From positions 1-63,181 of the forward strand of contig WYDT01000040.1 of assembly GCA_013122435.1 (NCBI GenBank): DNA of 63,181 nt, written 5' to 3'. The notes beneath the pieces are model-generated. The model made no database searches and had not been told where the DNA came from. It saw only the letters and a list, made by a program, of their open reading frames with translations. This document shows, in pieces, positions 9,795-18,196 of this stretch. The stretch comes from Chloroflexi bacterium AL-N1. GTDB taxonomy: Bacteria > Chloroflexota > Chloroflexia > Chloroflexales > Roseiflexaceae. Both the position numbers and the translations under genes were made by a program. Positions within the stretch are counted from its first letter, which is position 1. Each line of letters begins with the position of its first letter.

Positions 9795-10445
9795 ATGGCA
9801 GGTAAGTATGTTTCTAAAAAACTTATCGTGGAAGGTGAGCAAGATAAAAGAGTCATCCCTGAGCTAATCGAAGCCAACGGTATTCCATGGGGTGAAACAA
9901 GAGATACAGCGATTGTAGATATACAGGTATATGGTAGTGATCAATTTGTTGATGCCGACTTTATTTCTACTGAATTGAAAGCCTCTGGCCTCACCTCATT
10001 GGGACTAATGGTAGATGCAGATGACAATCCGAGAGCACGTTGGAGCAGCATCCGCAACGCCTGTCTAAGAAGCATTCCCAATATCCCTGAGCAGTTGCCA
10101 GAAACAGGCTTAGTTCTACTCACACCTGCGGGCATTAAATTTGGTGTCTGGATCATGCCAGATAATCAAACGCAGGGTATGCTAGAAACGTTTCTGCAAT
10201 ATTTGATTCCTGATGAGAATGAAGAATTATGGCAGTATGCTCAACAAGCTGCTCAGGAAGCGAAAAACAAAGGAGCCACTTTTACACTCCCTCATTTCGA
10301 CAAAGCACGTATTTACAGTTGGCTGGCTTGGCAAAATCCGCCTGGACGACAATTACATAACGCCATCATGGAGCGAATTTTCGACCCAACTCATCCCCGA
10401 GGACAAAGTTTTGTACGTTGGTTCAGAGATTTGTATGATGTGTAA
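9795..10445 (+). CDS. DUF3226/TOPRIM-like protein, partner of the AAA ATPase
   Basis: The 216-residue product opens with KKLIVEGEQDKRVIPEL, placing a TOPRIM-type glutamate at residue 13, and has LGLMVDADDNP with aspartates at 74 and 76, the DxD of a TOPRIM fold. This combination is seen in DUF3226 proteins. TOPRIM domains bind Mg and cut or join DNA; whether this one is a nuclease is inference. The C-terminal part (TFTLPHFDKARIYSWLAWQNPPG) is helical. Its start lies two bases after the ATPase stop, so the two are certainly co-translated and probably form one complex. Confidence 0.82.
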   Translation: MAGKYVSKKLIVEGEQDKRVIPELIEANGIPWGETRDTAIVDIQVYGSDQFVDADFISTELKASGLTSLGLMVDADDNPRARWSSIRNACLRSIPNIPEQLPETGLVLLTPAGIKFGVWIMPDNQTQGMLETFLQYLIPDENEELWQYAQQAAQEAKNKGATFTLPHFDKARIYSWLAWQNPPGRQLHNAIMERIFDPTHPRGQSFVRWFRDLYDV

Positions 10446-10560
10446 TCTGGTCATTGTTTCTCGCTAGTATTCCTACTATCTCACTTACCCCCTTAAACAA
10501 TTTGCCTGACGTACTGAACGTTTCAATGAATCTCATTGGATGAGAGCAAAAATTGATCGC

Positions 10561-10589
10561 TTGACAAAAGAAAGAACGTTCTTTACGAT
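10561..10589 (+). promoter_or_regulatory. TetR promoter with palindromic operator in the spacer
   Basis: TTGACA (10561-10566) and TACGAT (10584-10589) are 17 bases apart, and the spacer holds the perfect 14-base palindrome AAAGAACGTTCTTT (10571-10584). A TetR dimer on this site would block polymerase. Transcription is expected to begin near 10596, which is the ATG of the regulator gene, so the mRNA may have almost no leader. Autoregulation is inferred. Confidence 0.75.
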
Positions 10590-10595
10590 AGAGGT

Positions 10596-11168
10596 ATGAA
10601 AGATTCAACCTTAACTCCACGTGACCGTTTACTGGAAACAGCGGCTGACCTGTTTTATCAAAAGGGCATAAGTTTGGGCGTCAATGAGCTTTTTGATCGT
10701 TCAGGGGTCTCACGTGCGACCTTCTACCGGCATTTTGACTCGAAAGATCAGCTCATCGAGGCCAGTCTTGAACTGCGGGTTGAGCGATGGCGTAGTTGGT
10801 TTCGTGCGGCAGTAGAAGAACGAACGAACGATCCTCGGGAAAGGTTATACGCTATCTTTGATGTTTTTGAAGAATACTTCTCTGACACTCAGTTTCGCGG
10901 ATGCACAGCGATTAATTTTTCTGCGGAAGTCGCCAATACTAATAGCAAAATCCACCAACTTGCCTGGGCACACAAAGAGCAGGTGCGGCAATATATCGAA
11001 ACATTGGCAGAGTCCGCTGGCATTGCAAATGCCAAAGAACTTGCCGAAGAACTTCTGTTACTGCTCAACGGCGCAACCGTTATAGCGCATCTTTCGAGCA
11101 GCAATGCACCGGCTAAACAAGCCAAGCGTGCCGCGCAAAGTCTGATAGAGAAAGCTCTTGAGCAATGA
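10596..11168 (+). CDS. TetR/AcrR family transcriptional regulator
   Basis: The 190-residue protein has the TetR N-terminal helix-turn-helix: RDRLLETAADLFYQKGISLGVNELFDRSGVSRATFYRHFDSKDQLIEA at residues 10-57. The C-terminal ligand domain contains FRGCTAINFSAEV, seen in the TetR group that guards efflux or detoxification genes. It lies 15 bases upstream of an MFS exporter gene, and a palindrome in its own promoter is the likely operator for both. The inducer is unknown. The expected transcription start coincides with the ATG, although a GAGG lies three bases upstream. Confidence 0.92.
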   Translation: MKDSTLTPRDRLLETAADLFYQKGISLGVNELFDRSGVSRATFYRHFDSKDQLIEASLELRVERWRSWFRAAVEERTNDPRERLYAIFDVFEEYFSDTQFRGCTAINFSAEVANTNSKIHQLAWAHKEQVRQYIETLAESAGIANAKELAEELLLLLNGATVIAHLSSSNAPAKQAKRAAQSLIEKALEQ

Positions 11169-11183
11169 TATGTTGGCAGTATC

Positions 11184-12359
11184 GTGAATAGCATTAAACA
11201 CCCCAATATCATTGCTCGCGCTATCATTCTATCGTTGGGAGCGGCGGTTGCTCTTGGATTTGTTCGGTTCAACTACGCCCTCCTGCTACCGACTATGCGT
11301 ACCAGCCTGGAGTGGACCTATGTTCAAGCAGGGAGTATGAACACCGCCAATGCACTTGGCTACCTGTTTGGTGCCTTCATCGCTGCACCGATTGCAGGAC
11401 AGGTTGGGTTGGCACGCACCTTCTGGATTTCGCTGCTCTTCACAGGTATGCTCCTGTTCATTACTGGGTTGACAGATAACTTCCAGGTCTTATGGACTCT
11501 GCGACTCCTGGCGGGGGTAAGCAGCGCCACGACCTTTATCGCAGGCGCAGCACTTGCGTCACATCTCGCCAGTGGAGAACGTAGCAGCCTGGTGCTAGGG
11601 CTTTACTTCGGTGGTGTAGGTATAGGGGTTGGTATGGCTGGACTGGGACTACCTCAACTACTAGAGCAAAACGCTGATCTATGGCGACAGGCTTGGATCG
11701 TCATGGGTATGGTATCTCTCGGTATTACTGTTATTGCAAGACAGGTAGCTTTGCATATCCCCACCGCAACAAAGGCATCAATAAAGACAGAAAGACCACG
11801 ATTTCCAACGGCGCTTTTCCCTGCTTTAGTGGCTTACTTCCTGTTTGGGCTAGGATACATCACCTACATGACATTTGTGATCGCTTTTCTACGCTCAAGT
11901 GGTATAGAAGTCTGGGCATTGAGCGGTTTCTGGGTTATCTTGGGAACCAGCTCATTCGCATCTGCGTTTGTGTGGAGTCGGCTATTGGAACAGACGAAAG
12001 GCGGGCAAGCGCTCGCGGTAGTGCAGAGTGTCGTGTCACTCGGAGCTGTGTTGCCGCTCTTTTCAACTTCACTTAGTGTGATATTCCTCTCAGCGATACT
12101 CTTTGGTGGGTCTTTTCTGAATGTCGTTTCTGTTGTTACGAATATTGTAAGACAGGCTCTACCAGTGCAGGCATGGGCAACTGGGATTGCCCTCTTTACG
12201 GTGATTTTCTCTCTCGGTCAGATGATGGGGCCACTCATCTCAGGGGCGCTCGCGGACAGAACCGCGACACTTGCAGGTGGGTTTATGCTCTCTGCCGGGT
12301 TTCTGTTTGTGGGGGCTATCATTGCGCTTTTTCAGAAGCAGCTTCGTTATACTGAGTGA
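11184..12359 (+). CDS. MFS transporter, YbfB/YjiJ-like
   Basis: The gene starts at GTG 11184 and gives 391 residues with about 12 membrane segments and no large loops apart from the central one near residues 188-200. The opening LSLGAAVALGFVRFNYALLLPTMRTSLEWTYVQAGSMNTANALGYLFGA matches the YbfB/YjiJ MFS family (first segment with the G-F-x-R-F-x-Y-x-L-L-L-P motif). The substrate is unknown. It is co-transcribed with the TetR gene just upstream, which suggests an inducible exporter. Confidence 0.88.
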   Translation: MNSIKHPNIIARAIILSLGAAVALGFVRFNYALLLPTMRTSLEWTYVQAGSMNTANALGYLFGAFIAAPIAGQVGLARTFWISLLFTGMLLFITGLTDNFQVLWTLRLLAGVSSATTFIAGAALASHLASGERSSLVLGLYFGGVGIGVGMAGLGLPQLLEQNADLWRQAWIVMGMVSLGITVIARQVALHIPTATKASIKTERPRFPTALFPALVAYFLFGLGYITYMTFVIAFLRSSGIEVWALSGFWVILGTSSFASAFVWSRLLEQTKGGQALAVVQSVVSLGAVLPLFSTSLSVIFLSAILFGGSFLNVVSVVTNIVRQALPVQAWATGIALFTVIFSLGQMMGPLISGALADRTATLAGGFMLSAGFLFVGAIIALFQKQLRYTE

Positions 12360-12732
12360 TTGTGTCTCATTATTGTTTCGTTGACTCAAAGTCATTATAT
12401 TATACTTCATCTCACACGCAGCAATGAAGTTTTCTACATGATATAAGTAGGAAAAACCAGGGTACTACACCAGATTAAATGGCGTATTTATGCAGTGAAA
12501 TCACTCTCTACAAAGCGATTTAGCGTAGTATATGTGATATAATACGTAAGTATGTGTCTGGTCTTAGAAATATTGATTATTTCATTACAGATGTAGGTGT
12601 GTTGTGTGGACTAAAACTTCATTAATTAAAATTAGGATTGCAACGAAAAAACTTCCATTTGGTTTTTTGACTTTATGATTATTTGTATGTGGTAGAAACA
12701 ACCAGCCAAAGGTTCAGACAGAGACAAAAGAC
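12360..12732 (+). other. AT-rich intergenic stretch before the IetAS-like pair
   Basis: I see no gene in these 373 bases. Base composition shifts here from the mixed composition of the MFS gene to clearly AT-rich DNA that continues through the next two genes. A TATAAT at 12538-12543 could be a -10, but it is about 190 bases from the next ATG and has no good -35. This may be the left boundary of an acquired island. Confidence 0.5.
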
Positions 12733-13695
12733 ATGGCAACTGCAGAACAAATTAAATCGTTAATTCGATCTCACTTCGGTAATGAAATAGAAAGATTCTC
12801 TACCATTGCACTTCAGGTGGCTGCCCACGAAGCTAAACAAGGTCATACTGCTCTAGCTTTTGAAATTCGTGAGCTTGTTGACAAGGAGCACTTCAAAAAG
12901 AAACAAAGCGTTCGTTCTACACCACAAGATTTACAGGGACTTGTACGAAAAGAAGATCAGGACACCCCAAAATCTGCGCTTGTGATACCCGATACTCTAA
13001 ATATTCGTATTGAACGGATTATCCATGAATATCGTCAGCAGAATAAGCTGAAGGCATATGGTTTAGATCATCGGCGTAAAATTTTGTTAATTGGCCCACC
13101 TGGTACCGGGAAAACAATGACAGCTCGTGTTCTGGCAAAAGAACTTCATCTAATGTTATACACTATTCAAGTGGATCGTCTCATTACTAAATTTATGGGC
13201 GAAAGTAGTGCTAAATTACGTCAGATATTTGATCTAATCCAACAAGAACATGGAATTTATCTCTTTGATGAATTCGATGCAATTGGTGGCGAACGTTCAA
13301 TCGATAATGATGTTGGCGAAATGCGTCGTGTTTTGAATGCTTTTCTTCAATTTATTGATCAAGATCAATCTGATAGTCTAATTGTAGCGGCTACTAATAA
13401 TCCAAGGTTACTTGACCAGGCCCTATTTCGTCGTTTCGATGATGTACTTTATTACAAAGCTCCTCAACCTGAAGATCGTAAACGTCTAATTAAAAACATT
13501 TTGGGAACTTTTATTTCAAAGCGATTTGTTTGGCAGAGTGTGATAGAGACAAGTGCAGATTTAAGTCATGCTGAAATCGATCATGCTTGCAGAGATGCTA
13601 TTAAGAATGTAATTCTTTCTGACCAGACGAAAGTATCTCACAACCAATTACTACAAACTTTAAAAGAACGACGGGGAGCACATCAAGGATTGTAA
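12733..13695 (+). CDS. ietA: AAA+ ATPase of an IetAS-type two-gene system
   Basis: This 320-residue AAA+ protein has Walker A GPPGTGKT at residues 121-128, Walker B IYLFDEFD (Asp179, Glu180) and the arginine-finger region LDQALFRRFDDVLYY, as in FtsH/Vps4-like and IetA ATPases. The N-terminal 100 residues are helical and may bind the partner or substrate. The next gene, 15 bases on, encodes a subtilisin-like protease. AAA+ plus S8 protease pairs of this kind are known as IetAS, first described in Agrobacterium plasmid maintenance and later reported as antiphage. The symbol is assigned by this gene pairing and domain content. Base composition is more AT-rich than that of the core genes. Confidence 0.82.
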   Translation: MATAEQIKSLIRSHFGNEIERFSTIALQVAAHEAKQGHTALAFEIRELVDKEHFKKKQSVRSTPQDLQGLVRKEDQDTPKSALVIPDTLNIRIERIIHEYRQQNKLKAYGLDHRRKILLIGPPGTGKTMTARVLAKELHLMLYTIQVDRLITKFMGESSAKLRQIFDLIQQEHGIYLFDEFDAIGGERSIDNDVGEMRRVLNAFLQFIDQDQSDSLIVAATNNPRLLDQALFRRFDDVLYYKAPQPEDRKRLIKNILGTFISKRFVWQSVIETSADLSHAEIDHACRDAIKNVILSDQTKVSHNQLLQTLKERRGAHQGL

Positions 13696-13710
13696 GTCTA
13701 ACACCATAAT

Positions 13711-16224
13711 ATGGCAATAAATAATCTTCCTCATATTGTAATTACCATTCCCCCCAAACCATTATCTTTTACAAGCACGTCACGTGGAGGGCCAGGAAAG
13801 TCTATTCCACAACGCGATAGACAATCACATAGTGCGTTTCTTCAAAAGCAGTTTCAGAAAGCCTGGCAAGCAGCAGAGGATGAACGTACACAAGTTGCTG
13901 CATACACTACACGGACTGGTGTTTACCTTGAATTTAAGAGCTACCCTAACGTTGAATTAATCACTAAAAGTCTCGAGGATATGCATTCAAAGCAAGTTCG
14001 TCTTCTAAACGTTCGACAAGAAGAAATAACCGCTTTGAATGAATCGACAGATGAAATCGAAAGTCACATTATTACCTATGCAACTGTATTTGTTGCTAAT
14101 GATAAAATCCAATATTTTCTAAAGAAGTTAGAAGATTACAAGGAGAAGACACTAAGTAGCGGTAAACCCAAAAACGCTAACTTGATAAATAGTATTGCTG
14201 ATTTATATAAAGCTTTGCTTGTGGAGTCGTTTTGGCAAGATGCAAAAGAATTAATACCATCCGACAATCCCGAGTGGTGTGAGGTTTGGTTAAGTAGTGA
14301 GACTGACGAAATTATCGAACGATTTAATCAATTACTAAATCAGCAAAACATCAATGCAAAGTCTAACGTAATACGCTTTCCTGAAAGAGCAGTCAAACTA
14401 ATTCAGGCAAATCGAAGTCAATTGGAACAACTTACTCGTCTATCGGACGATATTGCAGAATATCGCCGTGCTAAAGAGACCACAACTCTTTGGATAGAAT
14501 TGCCGAATCGTGATCAAGCTGAGTGGGTAGCCAATCTTCTTGAGAGACTTCAAATAAATCAAGAAGCACAGGTTTCTGTTTGTCTTCTAGATACAGGTGT
14601 TAACCGAGGACATCCACTATTAGAACCAATTTTAGTTGATCAAGATTGCCAGTCTGTAGACCCAAATTGGGGAGTTGAGGATCACAATAGACATGGCACA
14701 CTTATGGCTGGAGTCATTGGGTATGGTAATTTAATGGATTGCCTATCGAGCAGTGAAGTCCTAGAAATACGTCATTCCCTAGAATCAGTGAAAATTCTCC
14801 CACCACCACCAGATGATAACAAACCAGACCTTTGGGGTTATGTAACATCCCAAGCCATTTATTTAGCTGAAATACAAGCTCCTGAACGTAAAAGAATTGT
14901 TTGCATGGCGGTATCCTCAGAAGATACACGAGACCGTGGTCGACCTAGCTCATGGTCAGCAGCTATTGATCAGATAACAGCTGGAGCAGAAGACAATACA
15001 CATAGATTAATTATCCTTTCTGCTGGCAATACTACTAATCCTGAAAACAGAAAAAATTATCCAGACGCACAAATTACAGAGTCTATTCACGATCCTGCTC
15101 AATCTTGGAACGCGCTAACAGTAGGTGCATATACTGAACTTGATACAATTACAGATGCAACCCTAGATGGTTACTCACCGATAGCTTCAAGAGGAGGGCT
15201 TTCACCTTTTACAACTACTTCTGTTGTTTGGGAAGATAAATGGCCAATAAAACCCGAAATCGTGCTAGAAGGTGGAAATTTAGCACGTGATAGTGATGAT
15301 TTTGCCACAGAATGTGATGATTTTTCAATGCTCTCAACGTTTTATGATCCACAGAAAAGTCATTTTTATCCATTTAATATGACCAGTGCGGCAACTGCAC
15401 AGGCAGCTTGGTTTGCTGCTCAAATCCAGGCTACTTATCCTGACTTTTGGCCCGAAACTATCCGTGCCTTAATGATTCATTCTGCCGAATGGACTGAGTC
15501 ACTACGTCGAGAATTTGGTGGGAATGGCTCAAAGACAGATATAAAAACCCTGATGCGTGTTTGTGGTTATGGTGTGCCCAACCTTCAACGTGCTTTATAT
15601 AGCGCAGAGAATTCTTTGACACTGATATCTCAAGCAGAGCTTCAACCGTTCAGAAAAAAGGAAAAAGGTGGCTACACTTCAAAAGATATGCACCTCTATA
15701 GTCTTCCCTGGCCAGAAGAAGTATTGTTGGATCTACCTGATGGAACAAAAGTAGAAATGCGTATTACGCTCTCCTATTTTATTGAACCTGGACCAGGTGA
15801 GATTGGCTGGCAAGACAGATATCGTTATGCTTCGCACGCACTAAGGTTTGAATTGAATTCTCCTGAAGAATCACAAGAAGATTTCGTCAAGCGGATCAAT
15901 GCGGCTGCACGAAATGATGACGAAGGTCGTATAAGTACACAAAGCCCTTCCAAACACTGGGTCATTGGAGAACAAACGAGAGATAAAGGATCAATCCACT
16001 CAGATATCTGGCAAGGCACAGCTGCTCAACTAGCCTCTTCAAACCTGATTGCTATCTCACCACGAATTGGTTGGTGGCGTGAAAGATCACATCTAAATAG
16101 ATGGAATCGGCATACCCGGTACGCACTCGTGGTATCAATTGCCACACCCGAAGAGACTGTTGACCTATACACACCTGTTGCAAATAAGATTGGTATTACT
16201 GTACCAATACCAGTGCAGGTATAA
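13711..16224 (+). CDS. ietS: Subtilisin-like (S8) serine protease of an IetAS-type system
   Basis: The 837-residue protein has no signal peptide, so it should act in the cytoplasm. Residues about 1-285 form a helical N-terminal region. The S8 catalytic triad is visible: Asp294 in CLLDTG, His328 in NRHGTLMAGV and Ser559 in NMTSAATAQAAWFAA. The C-terminal 200 residues (ITLSYFIEPGPGEIGW onward) are beta-rich and match the tail seen in IetS-type proteases. In the proposed mechanism the AAA+ partner controls or feeds the protease; this is known in outline only. It is encoded 15 bases after the ATPase gene and is AT-rich like it. Confidence 0.85.
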   Translation: MAINNLPHIVITIPPKPLSFTSTSRGGPGKSIPQRDRQSHSAFLQKQFQKAWQAAEDERTQVAAYTTRTGVYLEFKSYPNVELITKSLEDMHSKQVRLLNVRQEEITALNESTDEIESHIITYATVFVANDKIQYFLKKLEDYKEKTLSSGKPKNANLINSIADLYKALLVESFWQDAKELIPSDNPEWCEVWLSSETDEIIERFNQLLNQQNINAKSNVIRFPERAVKLIQANRSQLEQLTRLSDDIAEYRRAKETTTLWIELPNRDQAEWVANLLERLQINQEAQVSVCLLDTGVNRGHPLLEPILVDQDCQSVDPNWGVEDHNRHGTLMAGVIGYGNLMDCLSSSEVLEIRHSLESVKILPPPPDDNKPDLWGYVTSQAIYLAEIQAPERKRIVCMAVSSEDTRDRGRPSSWSAAIDQITAGAEDNTHRLIILSAGNTTNPENRKNYPDAQITESIHDPAQSWNALTVGAYTELDTITDATLDGYSPIASRGGLSPFTTTSVVWEDKWPIKPEIVLEGGNLARDSDDFATECDDFSMLSTFYDPQKSHFYPFNMTSAATAQAAWFAAQIQATYPDFWPETIRALMIHSAEWTESLRREFGGNGSKTDIKTLMRVCGYGVPNLQRALYSAENSLTLISQAELQPFRKKEKGGYTSKDMHLYSLPWPEEVLLDLPDGTKVEMRITLSYFIEPGPGEIGWQDRYRYASHALRFELNSPEESQEDFVKRINAAARNDDEGRISTQSPSKHWVIGEQTRDKGSIHSDIWQGTAAQLASSNLIAISPRIGWWRERSHLNRWNRHTRYALVVSIATPEETVDLYTPVANKIGITVPIPVQV

Positions 16225-16260
16225 CCATCAATCTTTGTCAGATACAAGGAAAATAATCCA

Positions 16261-16596
16261 GTGAACAAACTGGTAACCTATCGCAACTTTATACTCAAAA
16301 TCATTCATGAGTATAGCCAGTATAAGCCCTCCTATGGCGATGTTTCGATGGAGAAGATTATTGATCCCGTGCGTGACCACTACCAACTCATGTTCCTTGG
16401 ATGGAATAAGCAGCAGCGCATCCATGGATGTATTATGCACATCAACATCCGCAACGATAAAATCTGGATTCAGCACGATGGCACCGAAGCGGGGGTCGCA
16501 AATCTCCTGGTCGAGATGGGCGTCCCCAAAACGGACATCGTCCTCGCCTATCAATCGCCCTTCAAACGACGCTATACCGAGTTTGCGGTTGGGTAG
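16261..16596 (+). CDS. xisI: XisI-family protein, without XisH
   Basis: The 111-residue product, from GTG 16261, matches XisI throughout: an N-terminal helix, PSYGDVSMEKIIDPVRDHYQLM, GWNKQQRIHGCIMHINIRNDKIWIQHDGTEAGVANLLVEMGVP and the tail SPFKRRYTEFAV. XisI and XisH were named for controlling excision of the fdxN element in heterocystous cyanobacteria and are scattered as pairs in other filamentous bacteria. XisH, normally just upstream, is absent; the IetS-like protease gene is there instead. It may be a leftover of a mobile pair or an independent regulator. Composition is less AT-rich than that of the protease gene. Confidence 0.85.
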   Translation: MNKLVTYRNFILKIIHEYSQYKPSYGDVSMEKIIDPVRDHYQLMFLGWNKQQRIHGCIMHINIRNDKIWIQHDGTEAGVANLLVEMGVPKTDIVLAYQSPFKRRYTEFAVG

Positions 16597-16730
16597 CATT
16601 GCCTGGTGTTAAAACAGGATCACCAAACGATTTTCCCACTACAACAGATAGCTTGAGCCACAAGGTTTTTACAGATTAATGTTAGAATGACGCAAATGAA
16701 AAGTATTGTTAAGTCATCAGGAAAAGCTCT

Positions 16731-17597
16731 GTGGCCAATCGAGGTTATCTCTACTCAATCAACGCCAAACCAACCGCTGATGAGAGCAATCCCAAGATTA
16801 TAGGTCTATCCGAATGGAGCTATATCGTTCCTCTGAGCCATCAGATTTTGCTCTCTGGCGCACCACAACAATGCAGATCCGTTATCTGGGATGGGGATGA
16901 GCATATCGCCATTATTGGCGACTACGAAGAAGGACTGCAAAAATTTGAGCTATTTTGCACTCAATTGACCTCATTGCTGCCAGATCTTACACCTGTATGC
17001 CAAGAAGCTGTGGAATTTCTACGTCAGCCTGCAAACAAGCAGGCATTTTTCTTGCTCGAAGCAGGCGAAATCTTCATGATGAGTGATGACGAACTTTCTA
17101 CACAAAGTGAAACCCTTTTTCAGTCTATACTAGACGTTGATAAAGAGATAACCCTGCTCTTGGAGCAACTGAAAACACAAACCTCTCATTCTTCAACGAA
17201 ACATCAAACCAGAACCGAACAAAACCAAATGTTGTACGAACTCGGGCTGGATAACTGGTTCAATGTATTATATTTTGATTTCGGAGAAAGGGCTGCGTCC
17301 GAAAACCTTTTTGAAGAAGAGACTGTTGTTCATCGAGAGCAACCAACTCAACCAAAAGCCGCTTACGACAAGCACAAGCGACCATTTAATCCGTTCTCAG
17401 ATTTCGTTTTTTATACAACTACCGGCATTATCTTTGCAGGGTTTTTAGTACTTCTCTTCACCGACTCACCTCTTGTGGATTTTTCAGAAGTTACGGTTTT
17501 TCAAGTTGGCCTGTATGTGTTGGCAGCCTTTGTGATCGTTACCATACTTGTAGCTGCTATTAAATACTTGATAGAGAAGATGCTTCGATCTGGGTAG
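16731..17597 (+). CDS. Hypothetical protein with two C-terminal membrane segments (DUF7822-like)
   Basis: The GTG at 16731 gives 288 residues beginning (V)ANRGYLYSINAKP, an opening I associate with DUF7822-type proteins, though that label is tentative. Residues 1-200 are soluble, with GLSEWSYIVPLSHQILLSGAP and an acidic middle. Two membrane segments follow at about 224-243 (FVFYTTTGIIFAGFLVLLF) and 258-278. No catalytic motif is evident. It sits at the right end of the accessory region after XisI and is convergent with a VOC gene. Confidence 0.7.
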   Translation: MANRGYLYSINAKPTADESNPKIIGLSEWSYIVPLSHQILLSGAPQQCRSVIWDGDEHIAIIGDYEEGLQKFELFCTQLTSLLPDLTPVCQEAVEFLRQPANKQAFFLLEAGEIFMMSDDELSTQSETLFQSILDVDKEITLLLEQLKTQTSHSSTKHQTRTEQNQMLYELGLDNWFNVLYFDFGERAASENLFEEETVVHREQPTQPKAAYDKHKRPFNPFSDFVFYTTTGIIFAGFLVLLFTDSPLVDFSEVTVFQVGLYVLAAFVIVTILVAAIKYLIEKMLRSG

Positions 17598-17605
17598 ATA
17601 CGTAC

Positions 17606-18028
17606 TCAATTCCCGACTGACTGTGCAAAGCCCAGCACATAGCCGTTGCAATCACGGATGTAGAACTCGCGCATGTCATACCATGTCGTCGCAAAATCTT
17701 TGACAACTTCCGCACGACTCTGCAATTCGCTATAAAGCGCTTCGATATCATTCACCTTGAAATAAAAAGCGACGGAAGCACCAACCTGCATACCCTGGAA
17801 AGCAGTGACATCTTCAGCGAGGCTTTCGGTCACTTGAAACTGTATGTCGATGCCATCACGGCGGACTAACGCGTAGATGAAGGGCTGATCCATTGGCAGG
17901 GTATCGAAAGTCGTCTGATAGTCGGGTGACACGGCCAGCACAAACTCAAAACCCAGCACATCCTGATAGAAAACTACTGTTTCGGTAATATCTTTGACCA
18001 TTAAATTGGGAACAAGTTGCTCAAACAT
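17606..18028 (-). CDS. VOC family protein (glyoxalase/bleomycin-resistance fold)
   Basis: I chose ATG 18028 because AAGGAGTG lies seven bases upstream. The longer frame adds 50 residues unlike the family. The 140-residue product shows the two-module VOC pattern: LVPNLMVKDITETVVFYQDVLGFEFVL at the start and YDMREFYIRDCNGYVLGFAQ at the end, where D and N replace the usual DPDGN. Substrate is unknown; relatives are often annotated as bleomycin-resistance or glyoxalase-like. It is convergent with the DUF7822-like gene and follows nothing obvious. Confidence 0.85.
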   Translation of the reverse strand: MFEQLVPNLMVKDITETVVFYQDVLGFEFVLAVSPDYQTTFDTLPMDQPFIYALVRRDGIDIQFQVTESLAEDVTAFQGMQVGASVAFYFKVNDIEALYSELQSRAEVVKDFATTWYDMREFYIRDCNGYVLGFAQSVGN

Positions 18029-18196
18029 AAATGTCACTCCTTGATTGAAAAAAATTCTATCAAGAGTATGCCACGTAATGCGGACAGGATCGATCCGCTT
18101 AAAATCTGATATTTTGGGAAAGCTGGAATTGGAGAAGGCAAAAGAAATCGAGCCATCTGCAAGCACATGCTCGCTCACAGGTGGTAGTACAAACGA

